33,037 nt of DNA from Desulfovirgula sp. (GCA_020725585.1 DYES01000044.1:1-33037); one strand, 5' to 3'. Shown: positions 8,804-21,078, numbered from the stretch's first letter. Program-made: numbers and translations. The notes: generated by a model not told the origin, from the sequence alone.

Positions 8804-9433
8804 ATGGATATGCAACAGGCTATGTTAGAAACTCCTAAGGGAAAAGTGTATATCGAAGGCCCCGCTTCGGGAGCCTACCTGGAAACGTTGACCATGAACA
8901 AGCTTTTATGCAACTTCCGTCCGCCCGACCGCCAACAGCAGGCCCTCATTAAAATCACCACTTTGCCTGACGGGATGATTTACCTGGCCCGCCACCAGCA
9001 GGAAATCGTCGCTTACGTCGCCTTTCACCGGCCGGACGATTATTCCCGCTGGAGCAAGCATCCCCGGATTTTAGAAATGGGGGGCATCGAAGTCAGTCCC
9101 GAGTGGCGGCAATGCCGACTGGCGGAGAATTTGCTGAAGCTGGCTTTTGCCAACGAACGGCTGGAAGATTTTATTGTCATCACCACAGAATACTGCTGGC
9201 ACTGGGATCTGAAAAATACGGGCCTGGGCCTGTGGGCCTACCAGCAAGTGCTCACCAAGTTATTCGGGAAGGTAGGCTTAAAAAAAGTAACCACCGACGA
9301 TCCCGATATTCTTGAGCACCCGGCTAACGTTTTAATGGCCAGGTTCGGCAAGAACGTCAGCAAAGAGGACCTCGAACTTTTTGAAAAAATGAGGTTTATG
9401 GGCAAGTACAACCAGGCGGCTAATCTTTTTTAA
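8804..9433 (+). CDS. acuA: AcuA-like GNAT protein acetyltransferase
   Basis: FRPPDRQQQALIKITTLPDGMIYLARH, YSRWSKHPRILEMGGIEVSPEWR, FIVITTEYCWHWDLKN, HPANVLMARFGKNVS match the remembered B. subtilis AcuA pattern; ATG at 8804 preceded by AAGGTGAG RBS. Confidence 0.9.
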   Translation: MDMQQAMLETPKGKVYIEGPASGAYLETLTMNKLLCNFRPPDRQQQALIKITTLPDGMIYLARHQQEIVAYVAFHRPDDYSRWSKHPRILEMGGIEVSPEWRQCRLAENLLKLAFANERLEDFIVITTEYCWHWDLKNTGLGLWAYQQVLTKLFGKVGLKKVTTDDPDILEHPANVLMARFGKNVSKEDLELFEKMRFMGKYNQAANLF

Positions 9434-10031
9434 AGAGCGGGCGCACAAGATAATCGGCAAAAAACTCCGCGATTTCTTCCCTGTTCATACTCCCTTTTTC
9501 AGAATACCACCGTGGTATCCAGTTCATCGCCCCCATAATGATAAATACGGCCATCTTGCTCGCCAGCGGGCGAAAGACCCCTTTTTCTATCCCTTCGTCC
9601 ACCAGCTGGCGGAAATACCTCTCGTACCGGTCGCGTTTCGCCACGATAATCTGGCGGTAATTATCCTCCAGCTCAAATTCCTGCCCGAGAGCGACGGTCA
9701 CCAAAGACATCTCGCCTACGACCATTTCAATGTGGGCCTTAATTCCTTCTTTTAACTTAACCTCCACCGGCCAGTCCGCAGCCATGATTTCCTGCATGCG
9801 GTTAATCAACATATCCATGGCCAATTCGTGGCACTGAAAAAGGAGCTCCTGCTTGCTGTTTATATAGTAATAAATAGATCCCTTGGTATATTTGAGATTC
9901 CTGGCGATATCCTCCAGGGTGGCGTCATGGTAACCCTTTTCGCTGAACAGTTTGGCGGCCACTTTGATTATATTCATTTTCCTTTCTGCCGCTCTTTCCT
10001 CGCGAAAGCTCAACACCGGCACCTCCCTCAA
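9420..10031 (-). CDS. TetR/AcrR family transcriptional regulator
   Basis: N-terminal HTH: IIKVAAKLFSEKGYHDATLEDIARNLKYTKGSIYYYINSKQELL; C-terminal ligand domain. Confidence 0.92.
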   Translation of the reverse strand: MREVPVLSFREERAAERKMNIIKVAAKLFSEKGYHDATLEDIARNLKYTKGSIYYYINSKQELLFQCHELAMDMLINRMQEIMAADWPVEVKLKEGIKAHIEMVVGEMSLVTVALGQEFELEDNYRQIIVAKRDRYERYFRQLVDEGIEKGVFRPLASKMAVFIIMGAMNWIPRWYSEKGSMNREEIAEFFADYLVRPLFKKD

Positions 10032-10234
10032 AATTGAGATAATGAAAAATAAAATAATTAAATATAATAAATAACCTCTAACAATAGCCCTTTAGTGACA
10101 CTATTAATACTCTATATTACTCTTAAAACACGGCAATTCCTTTTTTGTTTAAAAAATAACTTAGAATTAAAAGTTTAACCCTTGCCTAAAGATGTCTTTA
10201 GTTTTCACATGACCATTGAAAAATAAATATGGCT

Positions 10235-10273
10235 AAAAAAACAAAAATGCCCGGTGATTGTTTTACCGGGCAT
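10235..10273 (-). terminator. Rho-independent terminator after rpsU
   Basis: Minus strand ATGCCCGGT-AAAACAATC-ACCGGGCAT followed by TTTTGTTTTTTT. Confidence 0.85.
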
Positions 10274-10282
10274 GACCTGCTC

Positions 10283-10459
10283 TTAGCGATATTTGCGCCG
10301 GCGAGCCGCCTGGGCTTTTTTCTTGCGCCGGACACTCGGTTTCTCGTAACGCTCGTGTCTTCTCGCTTCAGCCAAAACGCCTGCTTTTTGGCAGCTGCGC
10401 TTAAAACGACGGAGGGCGCTGTCCAGTGTTTCATTTTTTCCAACCCGTACCTCTGCCAT
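10283..10459 (-). CDS. rpsU: 30S ribosomal protein S21 (58 aa, below ORF-track cut-off)
   Basis: Manual translation: [58 protein letters not shown]; typical S21; [14 protein letters not shown]. Confidence 0.96.
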   Translation of the reverse strand: MAEVRVGKNETLDSALRRFKRSCQKAGVLAEARRHERYEKPSVRRKKKAQAARRRKYR

Positions 10460-10523
10460 CCATTTCCCCTCCCTCCGCCAGATTGATTTTTCTCACGCCT
10501 GCTCTACCCCGCTTTTGATTATT

Positions 10524-10868
10524 TTAACCAGGTGGCCACTGAAGAGGGCGACCGGCAAGAAAATGGTAATGAATGTGGAAGATCAGCTGCCCGCCATCTT
10601 CCAGGCAATTGCTCACCAGGCGAAAACCTTTTTTGGTCAGGCCGGCTTCCCTGGCGATCATGCCGGCAACGCGCTGCAGGTGACCAACTATGCCCTCATC
10701 TTCCTCTTTTAAGTCAAGAAAAGTAGGAATGTGTTTTTTCGGTATTAATAAGTAATGGATCGGGGCCGCCGGGCGGATATCTTTAAAAGCCATCACCTGG
10801 TCGTCTTCATAGATTATTTCTGCCGGAATGTTTCTGTTTACAATTTTACAAAAGATGCACTCTTGCAT
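10524..10868 (-). CDS. HIT family (histidine triad) protein
   Basis: MQECIFCKIVNRNIPAEIIYEDDQVMAFKDIRPAAPIHYLLIPKKHI... and HIHYH triad; start trimmed to MQECIFC. Confidence 0.93.
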   Translation of the reverse strand: MQECIFCKIVNRNIPAEIIYEDDQVMAFKDIRPAAPIHYLLIPKKHIPTFLDLKEEDEGIVGHLQRVAGMIAREAGLTKKGFRLVSNCLEDGGQLIFHIHYHFLAGRPLQWPPG

Positions 10869-10933
10869 GCAGGCTTCACCCCCTCTTGAAGACCACATAA
10901 TATTCTATTCAACAGCATTTATTTAAATCCTTC

Positions 10934-12268
10934 TTAAAAATTTTCTTCCCGCGCCTTTTCCACCAGGGTGCCTTTTAAGACCGTGCCGCAAAGCTCCGCC
11001 ACCTGAACCTTCACCAGTTCTGCGCGCAGATCAAGGGCAGCCGGAAAGGCAACGCGCAGGTAATGGCCGGTCAACCCTTCGTAGCATCCGGGAAATTCCC
11101 GGGAGGGCTCTTCAGCCAGCACTTCTACCTGCCGGCCCAAAAAACGCGCGGCGAAGGCGCCGGCCAGCGCCTCGCCCAGGGCAATCATCCGCCTGCTGCG
11201 CTCCTCCTTAACCGGTGCAGGAACCTGGTTCGGCATCTTTGCCGCGGGCGTGCCCTTGCGTGGGGAATACTTAAACACGTGCAGCCTGGAAAAGGCCATT
11301 TCTTGAACAAAAAGGTAAGTGCTGGCAAACTGCTCTTCGGTCTCCCCGGGAAAACCGACCAGGACATCGGTGGTAATGGCCACCTCCGGGATATTCCGGC
11401 GGATTGTCGCGATTAGCTCGCGAAAATATTCGGCCGTGTAATGCCGGTTCATTTTTTGCAACACCGTATTGTCTGCGCTCTGCAGGGGAATGTGCAGGTG
11501 GCGGCAGATCTTCTCTTGGGCGGCGACGACGGCAATCAAGGAGGGGGTGAAGTCCAGGGGCTCCACCGAACTGAGCCGCAGGCGGACCAGGCCGGGCAGT
11601 TTGACCAGGGAAACAAGCAGCCTCGCCAGGTCTATTTCCTCCGGCAGGTCGCGGCCGTAAGCGCCCGTCTGGATGCCCGTAACCACGATCTCCTTGTAGC
11701 CGGCCGCGATTAAACACCTGGCTTCCGCCAGAATATTCTCCGGGCGCCTGCTTTTGAGCGGCCCCCGCGCGTAAGGCACGATGCAGTAAGTACAGTAGTT
11801 GCTGCAGCCTTCCTGGATCTTTAAAAAAGCCCGCACGCGTTCGCCCAAAGCCGGTGCAGGCAATTCTTCGAACTCTTTTGCCGCGCAAGCATCCTGAACA
11901 GCCACCCGGGGGCCGTTTCGCCCGCCCGCCGATTCAATTAAATCAACAATGCGCCCTTTTTCCCGCGTACCCAACACCAGGTCAACCCCGGGAACGGCCG
12001 CCACTTCCTCGGGGGAAACCTGCGCGTAACAACCCGTCACCACGATCAAGGCGTCCGGGTTGTTTTTCGCCGCCCGGCGGATCAGCTGGCGGGATTTGCG
12101 GTCCCCAATGTGCGTAACCGTACAGGTATTGATTATGTAGATGTCAGCCGGCTCGGCAAAATCAACTACCTGGTAGCCCCGGCGGGAAAAAAGGCTGGCC
12201 AAGGCCGCCGAGTCGTACTGATTTACCTTGCAGCCGAGGGTGGCGATGGCTACCTTTTTTATGTTCAT
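10934..12268 (-). CDS. mtaB: tRNA (t6A37) methylthiotransferase MtaB
   Basis: VAIATLGCKVNQYDSAALASLF, INTCTVTHIGDRKSRQ, GCSNYCTYCIVPYARG radical-SAM motif, HLHIPLQSADNTVLQKMNRHYTAEYF. Confidence 0.95.
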   Translation of the reverse strand: MNIKKVAIATLGCKVNQYDSAALASLFSRRGYQVVDFAEPADIYIINTCTVTHIGDRKSRQLIRRAAKNNPDALIVVTGCYAQVSPEEVAAVPGVDLVLGTREKGRIVDLIESAGGRNGPRVAVQDACAAKEFEELPAPALGERVRAFLKIQEGCSNYCTYCIVPYARGPLKSRRPENILAEARCLIAAGYKEIVVTGIQTGAYGRDLPEEIDLARLLVSLVKLPGLVRLRLSSVEPLDFTPSLIAVVAAQEKICRHLHIPLQSADNTVLQKMNRHYTAEYFRELIATIRRNIPEVAITTDVLVGFPGETEEQFASTYLFVQEMAFSRLHVFKYSPRKGTPAAKMPNQVPAPVKEERSRRMIALGEALAGAFAARFLGRQVEVLAEEPSREFPGCYEGLTGHYLRVAFPAALDLRAELVKVQVAELCGTVLKGTLVEKAREENF

Positions 12269-13023
12269 CCCCCCAGATCGCCAAGTTCGTACAAGATCAT
12301 GGCCACCGCCGCGATGGCCGCCGTTTCCGTCCGCAGGATGCGCCTGCCCAGCGAAACCGCCGCCACACGGCGGCTTTTCGCCAGCTCTACTTCTTCTCTC
12401 GCCAACCCGCCTTCCGGGCCGATAAAAAGAAAAATTTTATCCGGAATTTTTTCCCGGCTTCCTTCTTTCGATATTTTTAACACTTGCCTTAGGGAAATCG
12501 CGCCTTCCTCTTCCCAGGGCATTATTCCGAGGGCGTCAGGGGGCATGGCGGCAAAAACCTCTTTTAAAGACATGGGGACACTCACTCCGGGCACTTCTCC
12601 CCGTTGGCATTGCTTGGCCGCCTCGTAGGCCACCCGCCGCCAGCGGAGGACGCGCTGCTGCAATTTCTCGCCCGAAAGCCTTACCACCGCTCTGTTCGCG
12701 GTCCAAGGGATGATTTCTTTCACGCCTAGTTCGGTGCATTTCTGGATGATCATTTCCATTTTTTCACCTTTGGGGATCCCCTGAACGAGCGTGATCCGCG
12801 CCGCGGGCTCCGCATTGATGATAAATTCTTCTTCGATCGCCCCTTCTACTTCTGCACCGATTCTATCTAACCTGACCCGGTAGCCTTTGCCCTGCCCGTC
12901 CGCGACAATTAACCCGTCCCCCGGCCGCAGCCGCAAAACGCGGGTGATGTGCGCAGCATCAGGACCAGTGATCGTTACTTTTTGCTTTTTAATTTGCTTC
13001 GGCGAAACAAAAAAATACGTCAT
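12265..13023 (-). CDS. rsmE: 16S rRNA (uracil(1498)-N(3))-methyltransferase
   Basis: ITGPDAAHITRVLRLRPGD, LVQGIPKGEKMEMIIQKCTELGV, FIGPEGGLAREEVELA, SLGRRILRTETAAIAAVAMI. Confidence 0.95.
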   Translation of the reverse strand: MTYFFVSPKQIKKQKVTITGPDAAHITRVLRLRPGDGLIVADGQGKGYRVRLDRIGAEVEGAIEEEFIINAEPAARITLVQGIPKGEKMEMIIQKCTELGVKEIIPWTANRAVVRLSGEKLQQRVLRWRRVAYEAAKQCQRGEVPGVSVPMSLKEVFAAMPPDALGIMPWEEEGAISLRQVLKISKEGSREKIPDKIFLFIGPEGGLAREEVELAKSRRVAAVSLGRRILRTETAAIAAVAMILYELGDLGG

Positions 13024-13024
13024 C

Positions 13025-14167
<1,143 letters not shown>

Positions 14168-14189
14168 TCACCCCGCCAGACAACAGGCC

Positions 14190-16014
<1,825 letters not shown>

Positions 16015-16022
<8 letters not shown>

Positions 16023-16749
16023 TTACCCTTTCACCCTCCTGAACTTCTTTTTGTTTAGCGCGTCCCACTTTAACCATGGCCGGTCGAATAACCTTATCCT
16101 TTAAATAATATCCCTTGCGTAATTCTTCTACAATAATATTATCATTGCCCGCTTCCTCTGTTTCCTCCCAGGCGACGGCCTCGTGCCGGGAGGGATCAAA
16201 CTTTTCGCCTAAAGCGGGAATGGGCGCAAGCCCCTGGGCTTTAAGCAGATGACAAAGCTGCCTGTAAATCATCTCCACCCCTTCGTAAAAGGCATCCGCG
16301 TTTTCCCGCCCGAAAGAAAGCGCCCGTTCAAAGTTATCCAGCACCGGAAGCAATTGCGTGATTAATTCTTCCGCGGCAAACTTGAGCAATTCCTCCCTTT
16401 CCCGGAGGGCACGTTTCCGGTAATTATCAAAATCTGCCTGGAGCCGGACGAGGCGGTGGAAATATTCCTGCGCCTGGGCGGTAGCCTCCGCCAGCTGGCG
16501 TTTAAGCTCTTCAACGTCTGCTTCCGGTTCGGGAGCCGCCTTTTGTTCGGCTTGCGGCTCCGTTTGTTCCGCTTCTTTCTGATCCCGTTCTATTTTCTCC
16601 GTTTCGGAAGGAGCATCCGGGGGATTCTCCCCCGGGAGTTCGCTATTTTGCTGGCGCTGCGTCTTTTCCTCCTCCGGCTGGACAGCAACGATTTTTTCCT
16701 TCAAGTTTTCTTTGACGGTTTGTTTTTCTTGTTCCAGATGGCTACCCAT
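16015..16749 (-). CDS. grpE: nucleotide exchange factor GrpE
   Basis: [43 protein letters not shown]..., coiled-coil N-terminus; start trimmed to MGSHLEQEK (RBS AGGTGAAGGGG). Confidence 0.95.
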
Positions 16750-16795
16750 CCCCTTCACCTCACAACAGTTATTCTTCCCCGTTTGGCCCTTGTGA

Positions 16796-18373
16796 TTAAG
16801 TTTTTGCCTCAACCTCTCTTCCTTCGCCTACTTTTTCTTCCTTTTTCTTAATAATTGTATCTATCCTTAAAATGGCTTCCGCCACTTCTCCCGCTGCTTT
16901 AAAGGCGTAGCTTTTGACCAGGAGGGGATCGATTACGCCCGCCTGGTACATATCGCAAACCTCGCCCGTATCGCAGTCGATGGCCAGAGCGTCGTTGCCA
17001 GCCTGTACCTGGGCCGCGATCACGTCGCCCACCTTCTCCAGGGGGTTAAAACCCGCGTTGGCCACAATTTGCGCCAGGGGGCGCCTGAGTGCCTCCACGA
17101 CGCAATCCACCCCGTAAGCGGCCATGCCGCGCACCCCGGCGCGCAGCTTTTCCACTTCGCGGGCCACGGCAATCTCCAGGGCGCCGCCGCCGGGCACGAC
17201 GCCCCCCTTAATCGCGGCCTGGACGGCCGCGGCTGCGTCCCTGGCGATCCGCTCCCGCTCGCCGACCACTTCCCGGGTGGCCGCGCCGACGACAAGCGTT
17301 GCCATGGGCTTCCCGGCCCCCTCGCAGATCCAGACCTGCTCCAGTTTTTCGTCGTTAAAAACGCGGCGCGCCCGCCCCAAATACTGCTCGAGCTGGGCGG
17401 GATCTTTTTTCAAACCCGTGCGCTTGATCATGCGTGCGCCTACATGCTCGGCGGCCTTGCGCAGCTCCCGCGCCCGCACCCGCTGCACCACCATCACGCC
17501 CGCGTCGGTGAGCATTTCTTCGGCAAGATCGTCTACGCCCCGGTCAACCAGTACCAGCCCCACCCGCAGCTCGATTATTTTCCGGACATTTTCCCGAAAC
17601 TGGTTCTGCAGTTCCAGGTAGCGCGCAAAACCGGACTCGGTGGAAAGGGCTTCGTCTTCTATTTCTTCCGGCTCCAGAGCGTCGTCAATAACCAGCACTT
17701 GCACATTTTCCAGCTCGCGGGGCATCTGGCGGTTAAGGCGCTCCTTGGTGATGATCACTCCCGATAAAACCTGGTTTTCGGCCCCTTCCTGGGCGACGAC
17801 AATATCCGCAAATTTAAAGGAAGGATCGCTGAGTTTTTCCCTGCCGATCAGGCGCGCCGCCTGCACCACCAGGTCCGCTATATCCTCGTGGCCCCGGCCG
17901 GCGACCAGGGCGACCTGGCGAACGGCGGGATCGTCCAAACCCGCCACGGGGCGGGACTTTTCCTTCATCAACGCCAGCCCCTTTTTTAGGCCGGCCCGCA
18001 GCCCCTCAATAACCCTGGCCACGGGCACTCCGCGGGAAACCAGCTCCACGCCCGCGCCGACCATCGCTCCCGCCATGACGGCGGCCGTCGTGGTCCCGTC
18101 GCCCACTTCCTCCTGCTGGGCCTTCGCGATATTAATCAACATCCTGGCCGCCGGGTGGTTGGCTTCCATTTGGGTCAAAATGGTGACGCCGTCGTTGGTA
18201 ATGATCACCTCGCCAAATTTATCCACCAGCATGGTATCCAGACCCTTGGGCCCCAACGTGTTCTCTACCGCCGAGGCAATGGCCCGGATGGCGTTTGCGT
18301 TGCTCACCAGGGCGGCCAGCCGCTCGTTAACCTCTGCGCCGCCGCTCGCCTGCTGTTTGAGGGTCAAATTCAA
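16796..18373 (-). CDS. group II/III (thermosome/TCP-1-like) chaperonin
   Basis: NTLGPKGLDTMLVDKFGEVIITNDGVTILTQMEANHPAARMLINIAKAQQEEVGDGTTTAAVMAG, GVVPGGGALEIAVA, IDPLLVKSYAFKAAGEVAEAILRIDTII: thermosome-type rather than GroEL-type sequence; start overlaps hrcA stop. Confidence 0.93.
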   Translation of the reverse strand: MNLTLKQQASGGAEVNERLAALVSNANAIRAIASAVENTLGPKGLDTMLVDKFGEVIITNDGVTILTQMEANHPAARMLINIAKAQQEEVGDGTTTAAVMAGAMVGAGVELVSRGVPVARVIEGLRAGLKKGLALMKEKSRPVAGLDDPAVRQVALVAGRGHEDIADLVVQAARLIGREKLSDPSFKFADIVVAQEGAENQVLSGVIITKERLNRQMPRELENVQVLVIDDALEPEEIEDEALSTESGFARYLELQNQFRENVRKIIELRVGLVLVDRGVDDLAEEMLTDAGVMVVQRVRARELRKAAEHVGARMIKRTGLKKDPAQLEQYLGRARRVFNDEKLEQVWICEGAGKPMATLVVGAATREVVGERERIARDAAAAVQAAIKGGVVPGGGALEIAVAREVEKLRAGVRGMAAYGVDCVVEALRRPLAQIVANAGFNPLEKVGDVIAAQVQAGNDALAIDCDTGEVCDMYQAGVIDPLLVKSYAFKAAGEVAEAILRIDTIIKKKEEKVGEGREVEAKT

Positions 18374-19413
18374 CGACCTCCACCTTTAAATAAGCGTTCT
18401 AAAGCGTAGGATAGATTTTTCGTCATGCAGTCAACGACGCTGATTACCTTTGCGTAATCCATCCGAATGGGGCCCAACACCCCCAGGTAACCAATGGGCT
18501 GGCCCCCGATCTCGTAAGTGGCCGTTACAATGCTGCAGTCTTGAATTTCCCGGCAGCTCATCTCACCGCCGATGCGTACGTTGATACCGGGTTGATTAAT
18601 CTGCGCCAGCAGATTGGCCAGCAGATTTTCTTGTTCCAAAAGGCTTAACAGCGTTTTTACCTTTTCCACGTTATGAAATTCAGGGTGGCTTAAAATATTA
18701 AACAGCCCGCCCAGATAAATCTTATCTTCCGAAACGGAAGCGGAGCTGGATCTCAAAGCTTCCAAGACCATATCCAGGATCTGCCTGTGTCGCGTTAACT
18801 CCAGGTAAATTTCTTTCAGCAAAGTGATTTTAATGGTCTCTACGGTGGAACCGCCCAGCTTGGCGTTAAGCACGTGTGAAATGGTGGTCAGGTCGCTGCC
18901 CGTAATGCTGGTGGGGATGTCGATCATCTGGTGCTGGATCATCCCGCTGTCCATGACGATGACCAGCATGGCGCGACCGGGGCTCATTTCAACTAACTGG
19001 ATGTGCTTGTATGAGCCGACCTCCAGTTTCGGCGACTGCACAACCGACGCACAATGGGTAAGCTGCGACAAGAGCTGGCCGGTGCGCTGGAGAAGGAGGC
19101 CGATGTCGCGCACTTTGCGCGTGTACTCCTGCCTGATCAAATCCTCTTCTTCCGGAGACAGACTATATCTTTGCATCAGATAATCCACGTAATAGCGGTA
19201 ACCGCGCTCGGAGGGGACCCGGCCTGCCGAAGTATGCGGCTGTTCGATGAAGCCCATTTCTTCCAGATCCGCCATCTCGTTGCGAATGGTGGCCGGACTG
19301 ACGCCCAATTTATACTTTCTGGCGATGGTGCGGGAGCCAACCGGCTCCGCGGTGTCGATGTATTCTTTAATAATGGCCAAAAGAATTTGCTGCTGGCGGG
19401 GATTTAACTTCAT
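18370..19413 (-). CDS. hrcA: heat-inducible transcription repressor HrcA
   Basis: LNPRQQQILLAIIKEYIDTAEPVGSRTIARKYKLGVSPATIRNEMADLEEMGFIEQPHTSAGRVPSERGYRYYVD. Confidence 0.98.
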   Translation of the reverse strand: MKLNPRQQQILLAIIKEYIDTAEPVGSRTIARKYKLGVSPATIRNEMADLEEMGFIEQPHTSAGRVPSERGYRYYVDYLMQRYSLSPEEEDLIRQEYTRKVRDIGLLLQRTGQLLSQLTHCASVVQSPKLEVGSYKHIQLVEMSPGRAMLVIVMDSGMIQHQMIDIPTSITGSDLTTISHVLNAKLGGSTVETIKITLLKEIYLELTRHRQILDMVLEALRSSSASVSEDKIYLGGLFNILSHPEFHNVEKVKTLLSLLEQENLLANLLAQINQPGINVRIGGEMSCREIQDCSIVTATYEIGGQPIGYLGVLGPIRMDYAKVISVVDCMTKNLSYALERLFKGGGR

Positions 19414-19431
19414 CCCGCGGCACCTCCTTTG

Positions 19432-19458
19432 TTAGCACTCTCCTCTCTTGAGTGCTAA
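19432..19458 (-). promoter_or_regulatory. CIRCE operator
   Basis: TTAGCACTC-N9-GAGTGCTAA, perfect match to the consensus, between promoter and hrcA start. Confidence 0.98.
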
Positions 19459-19470
19459 CGCCTAAGTTAA

Positions 19471-19499
19471 AACATAGCACTTCCGCCCGTACTTGTCAA
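19471..19499 (-). promoter_or_regulatory. sigma-A promoter of hrcA operon (-35 TTGACA, 17-nt spacer, -10 TATGTT)
   Basis: TTGACA (19494-19499) and TATGTT (19471-19476) on minus strand upstream of CIRCE. Confidence 0.75.
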
Positions 19500-19502
19500 G
19501 GG

Positions 19503-20639
19503 CTACACAAATTCCGCAAAAACCTGGTTGGCCACCGGCAGTCCCTGCCGGGTGAGGCGTAAAAAACGGCCGTTTATCTCAATTAAATTTAGACGCAAGA
19601 GGCGGCTGAGTTGCTCCGGAAAGACTTCCTCCACCGTTTGCCCAAAACGCCCGGCAAAAACATTTAAATCCAGGCCCTGGATTAGACGCAGGCCTAAAAA
19701 AACAGTCTCCGCCATCATCGTTTCCCTGGTCAGTTTTTCCCTTTCAGCAACGGGCAATTCCCCCGCGCCAAGGCGGCGCACATATTTTTTTAAGGAAATT
19801 TCGTTGCTGTACCGGCAGTCGGCGTAAAAAGAATGGGCCGCCGGCCCAAAACCCAGATAGGGCAGGTTATGCCAGTAGCGCAGATTATGCCGGCACTGAC
19901 AGCCGGGCGCGGAAAAATTAGAAATTTCGTAATGCACGTAGCCGCGAGCGGTCAAAATGGCGATGGCCCGCTCAAACATGGCCAGTTCCGTTTCTTCGTC
20001 GCCGGGTTTTCGCTTCCCGGCCTGCACGTCCCGCCACAAAGGAGTATTTTCTTCCAGCTGTAAGCTGTAGGTGGAAACGTGCTCAGGATAAAGGATCAGC
20101 ACCTGCGCGAGGCACTCCACCCAGTCCTTTTCGGTTTGCTCCGGGAGGCCGAAAAGCAGGTCCACGCCTACATTTTGAAAACCTGCTTCTCTTGCCGTCC
20201 TGGCGGCGTCCTTTACCTGCTCGTAAGTATGGACCCGCCCCAGAAGGTCTAGGAGCCTTTGCTGGCAGGCCTGCACGCCGATGCTTAAACGGTTGACGCC
20301 AGCCTGGCGAAGCGCGGCCAGCTTCTCCCTGTCCACCGTGCCCGGGTTGGCTTCGATACTTATTTCCGCCCCCGGCAGCACGCAAAAATAATGCCGGCAA
20401 CTTTTCAAGATGAAGGCCAGTTCCTCTGCCGACAAACAGGTGGGCGTCCCGCCGCCGAAATAGATTGTCTCCACTTCTTTTTCTTCCGGCGGGAGGCGCC
20501 CGCTGGCTAATTCTATTTCCCTCCCCAGAGCGGCGAGATAATCCCGCACGTCGCTTTGTACATAAGGATAAGATACAAAGTCGCAATAATTACATTTTTG
20601 CAGACAAAAGGGTACGTGCACGTACAATCCAAGCGGCAT
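19503..20639 (-). CDS. hemW: radical SAM heme chaperone HemW (coproporphyrinogen III oxidase-like)
   Basis: LYVHVPFCLQKCNYCDFVSY, IYFGGGTPTCLSAEEL, EANPGTVDREKLAALRQAGVNRLSIGVQ, YEISNFSAPG. Confidence 0.95.
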   Translation of the reverse strand: MPLGLYVHVPFCLQKCNYCDFVSYPYVQSDVRDYLAALGREIELASGRLPPEEKEVETIYFGGGTPTCLSAEELAFILKSCRHYFCVLPGAEISIEANPGTVDREKLAALRQAGVNRLSIGVQACQQRLLDLLGRVHTYEQVKDAARTAREAGFQNVGVDLLFGLPEQTEKDWVECLAQVLILYPEHVSTYSLQLEENTPLWRDVQAGKRKPGDEETELAMFERAIAILTARGYVHYEISNFSAPGCQCRHNLRYWHNLPYLGFGPAAHSFYADCRYSNEISLKKYVRRLGAGELPVAEREKLTRETMMAETVFLGLRLIQGLDLNVFAGRFGQTVEEVFPEQLSRLLRLNLIEINGRFLRLTRQGLPVANQVFAEFV

Positions 20640-20695
20640 TACCCATCACATTCTTCCCTTTTCTCCGCAACGCTTTAAGACGCAGGGGACGCCGC

Positions 20696-20995
20696 CTACT
20701 GACCGCTCGCCTGTTTTAACAGGTGGCGGGCCACCTTGCCGGTAGCGGTTTTGGGAAGTTCACAAAATTCAATGCGTAAAGGTACATCCATTTTTCGCCT
20801 GCAATGATCGGCCAGGGCCTCTTTTTCCACGGCGCAGCTCCCGTCTAGCTGGACATAGGCGATAAACTCTTTTCTGCCGTCGGGCAGTTCCTCAACCAAT
20901 ACGGCGGTTTCCTCCACGCCGGGAAAATCACTGATCATTCTTTCCATGTCCCGGACCATGATTACATTTTCCAGGTAAACGTCGTTTTCCGTCAT
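20696..20995 (-). CDS. stand-alone AMP-binding enzyme C-terminal domain (acyl-CoA synthetase C-domain)
   Basis: 99 aa: ...ISDFPGVEETAVLVEELPDGRKEFIAYVQLDG...CRRKMDVPLRIEFCELPKTATGKVARHLLK; PKTxTGK motif; strong purine-rich RBS; no upstream adenylation domain in any frame. Confidence 0.88.
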   Translation of the reverse strand: MTENDVYLENVIMVRDMERMISDFPGVEETAVLVEELPDGRKEFIAYVQLDGSCAVEKEALADHCRRKMDVPLRIEFCELPKTATGKVARHLLKQASGQ

Positions 20996-21049
20996 CGCCT
21001 AAGACCCTCCTCCCTCCACTATCCGTGTTCTTTCTCATTTTTTCCTTAT

Positions 21050-21078
21050 ATATTAATCCTCCGGCAAGCGCATGTCAA
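21050..21078 (-). promoter_or_regulatory. putative promoter (-35 TTGACA, 17-nt spacer, -10 TAATAT) for the orphan ACS C-domain gene
   Basis: TTGACA (21073-21078) and TAATAT (21050-21055) on minus strand just after mutS2. Confidence 0.6.

Noticed and set aside
10198-10443. 81-aa minus ORF and 85-aa plus ORF over rpsU
   Set aside because: Wrong frames; the real gene is the 58-aa S21 ORF at 10283-10459.
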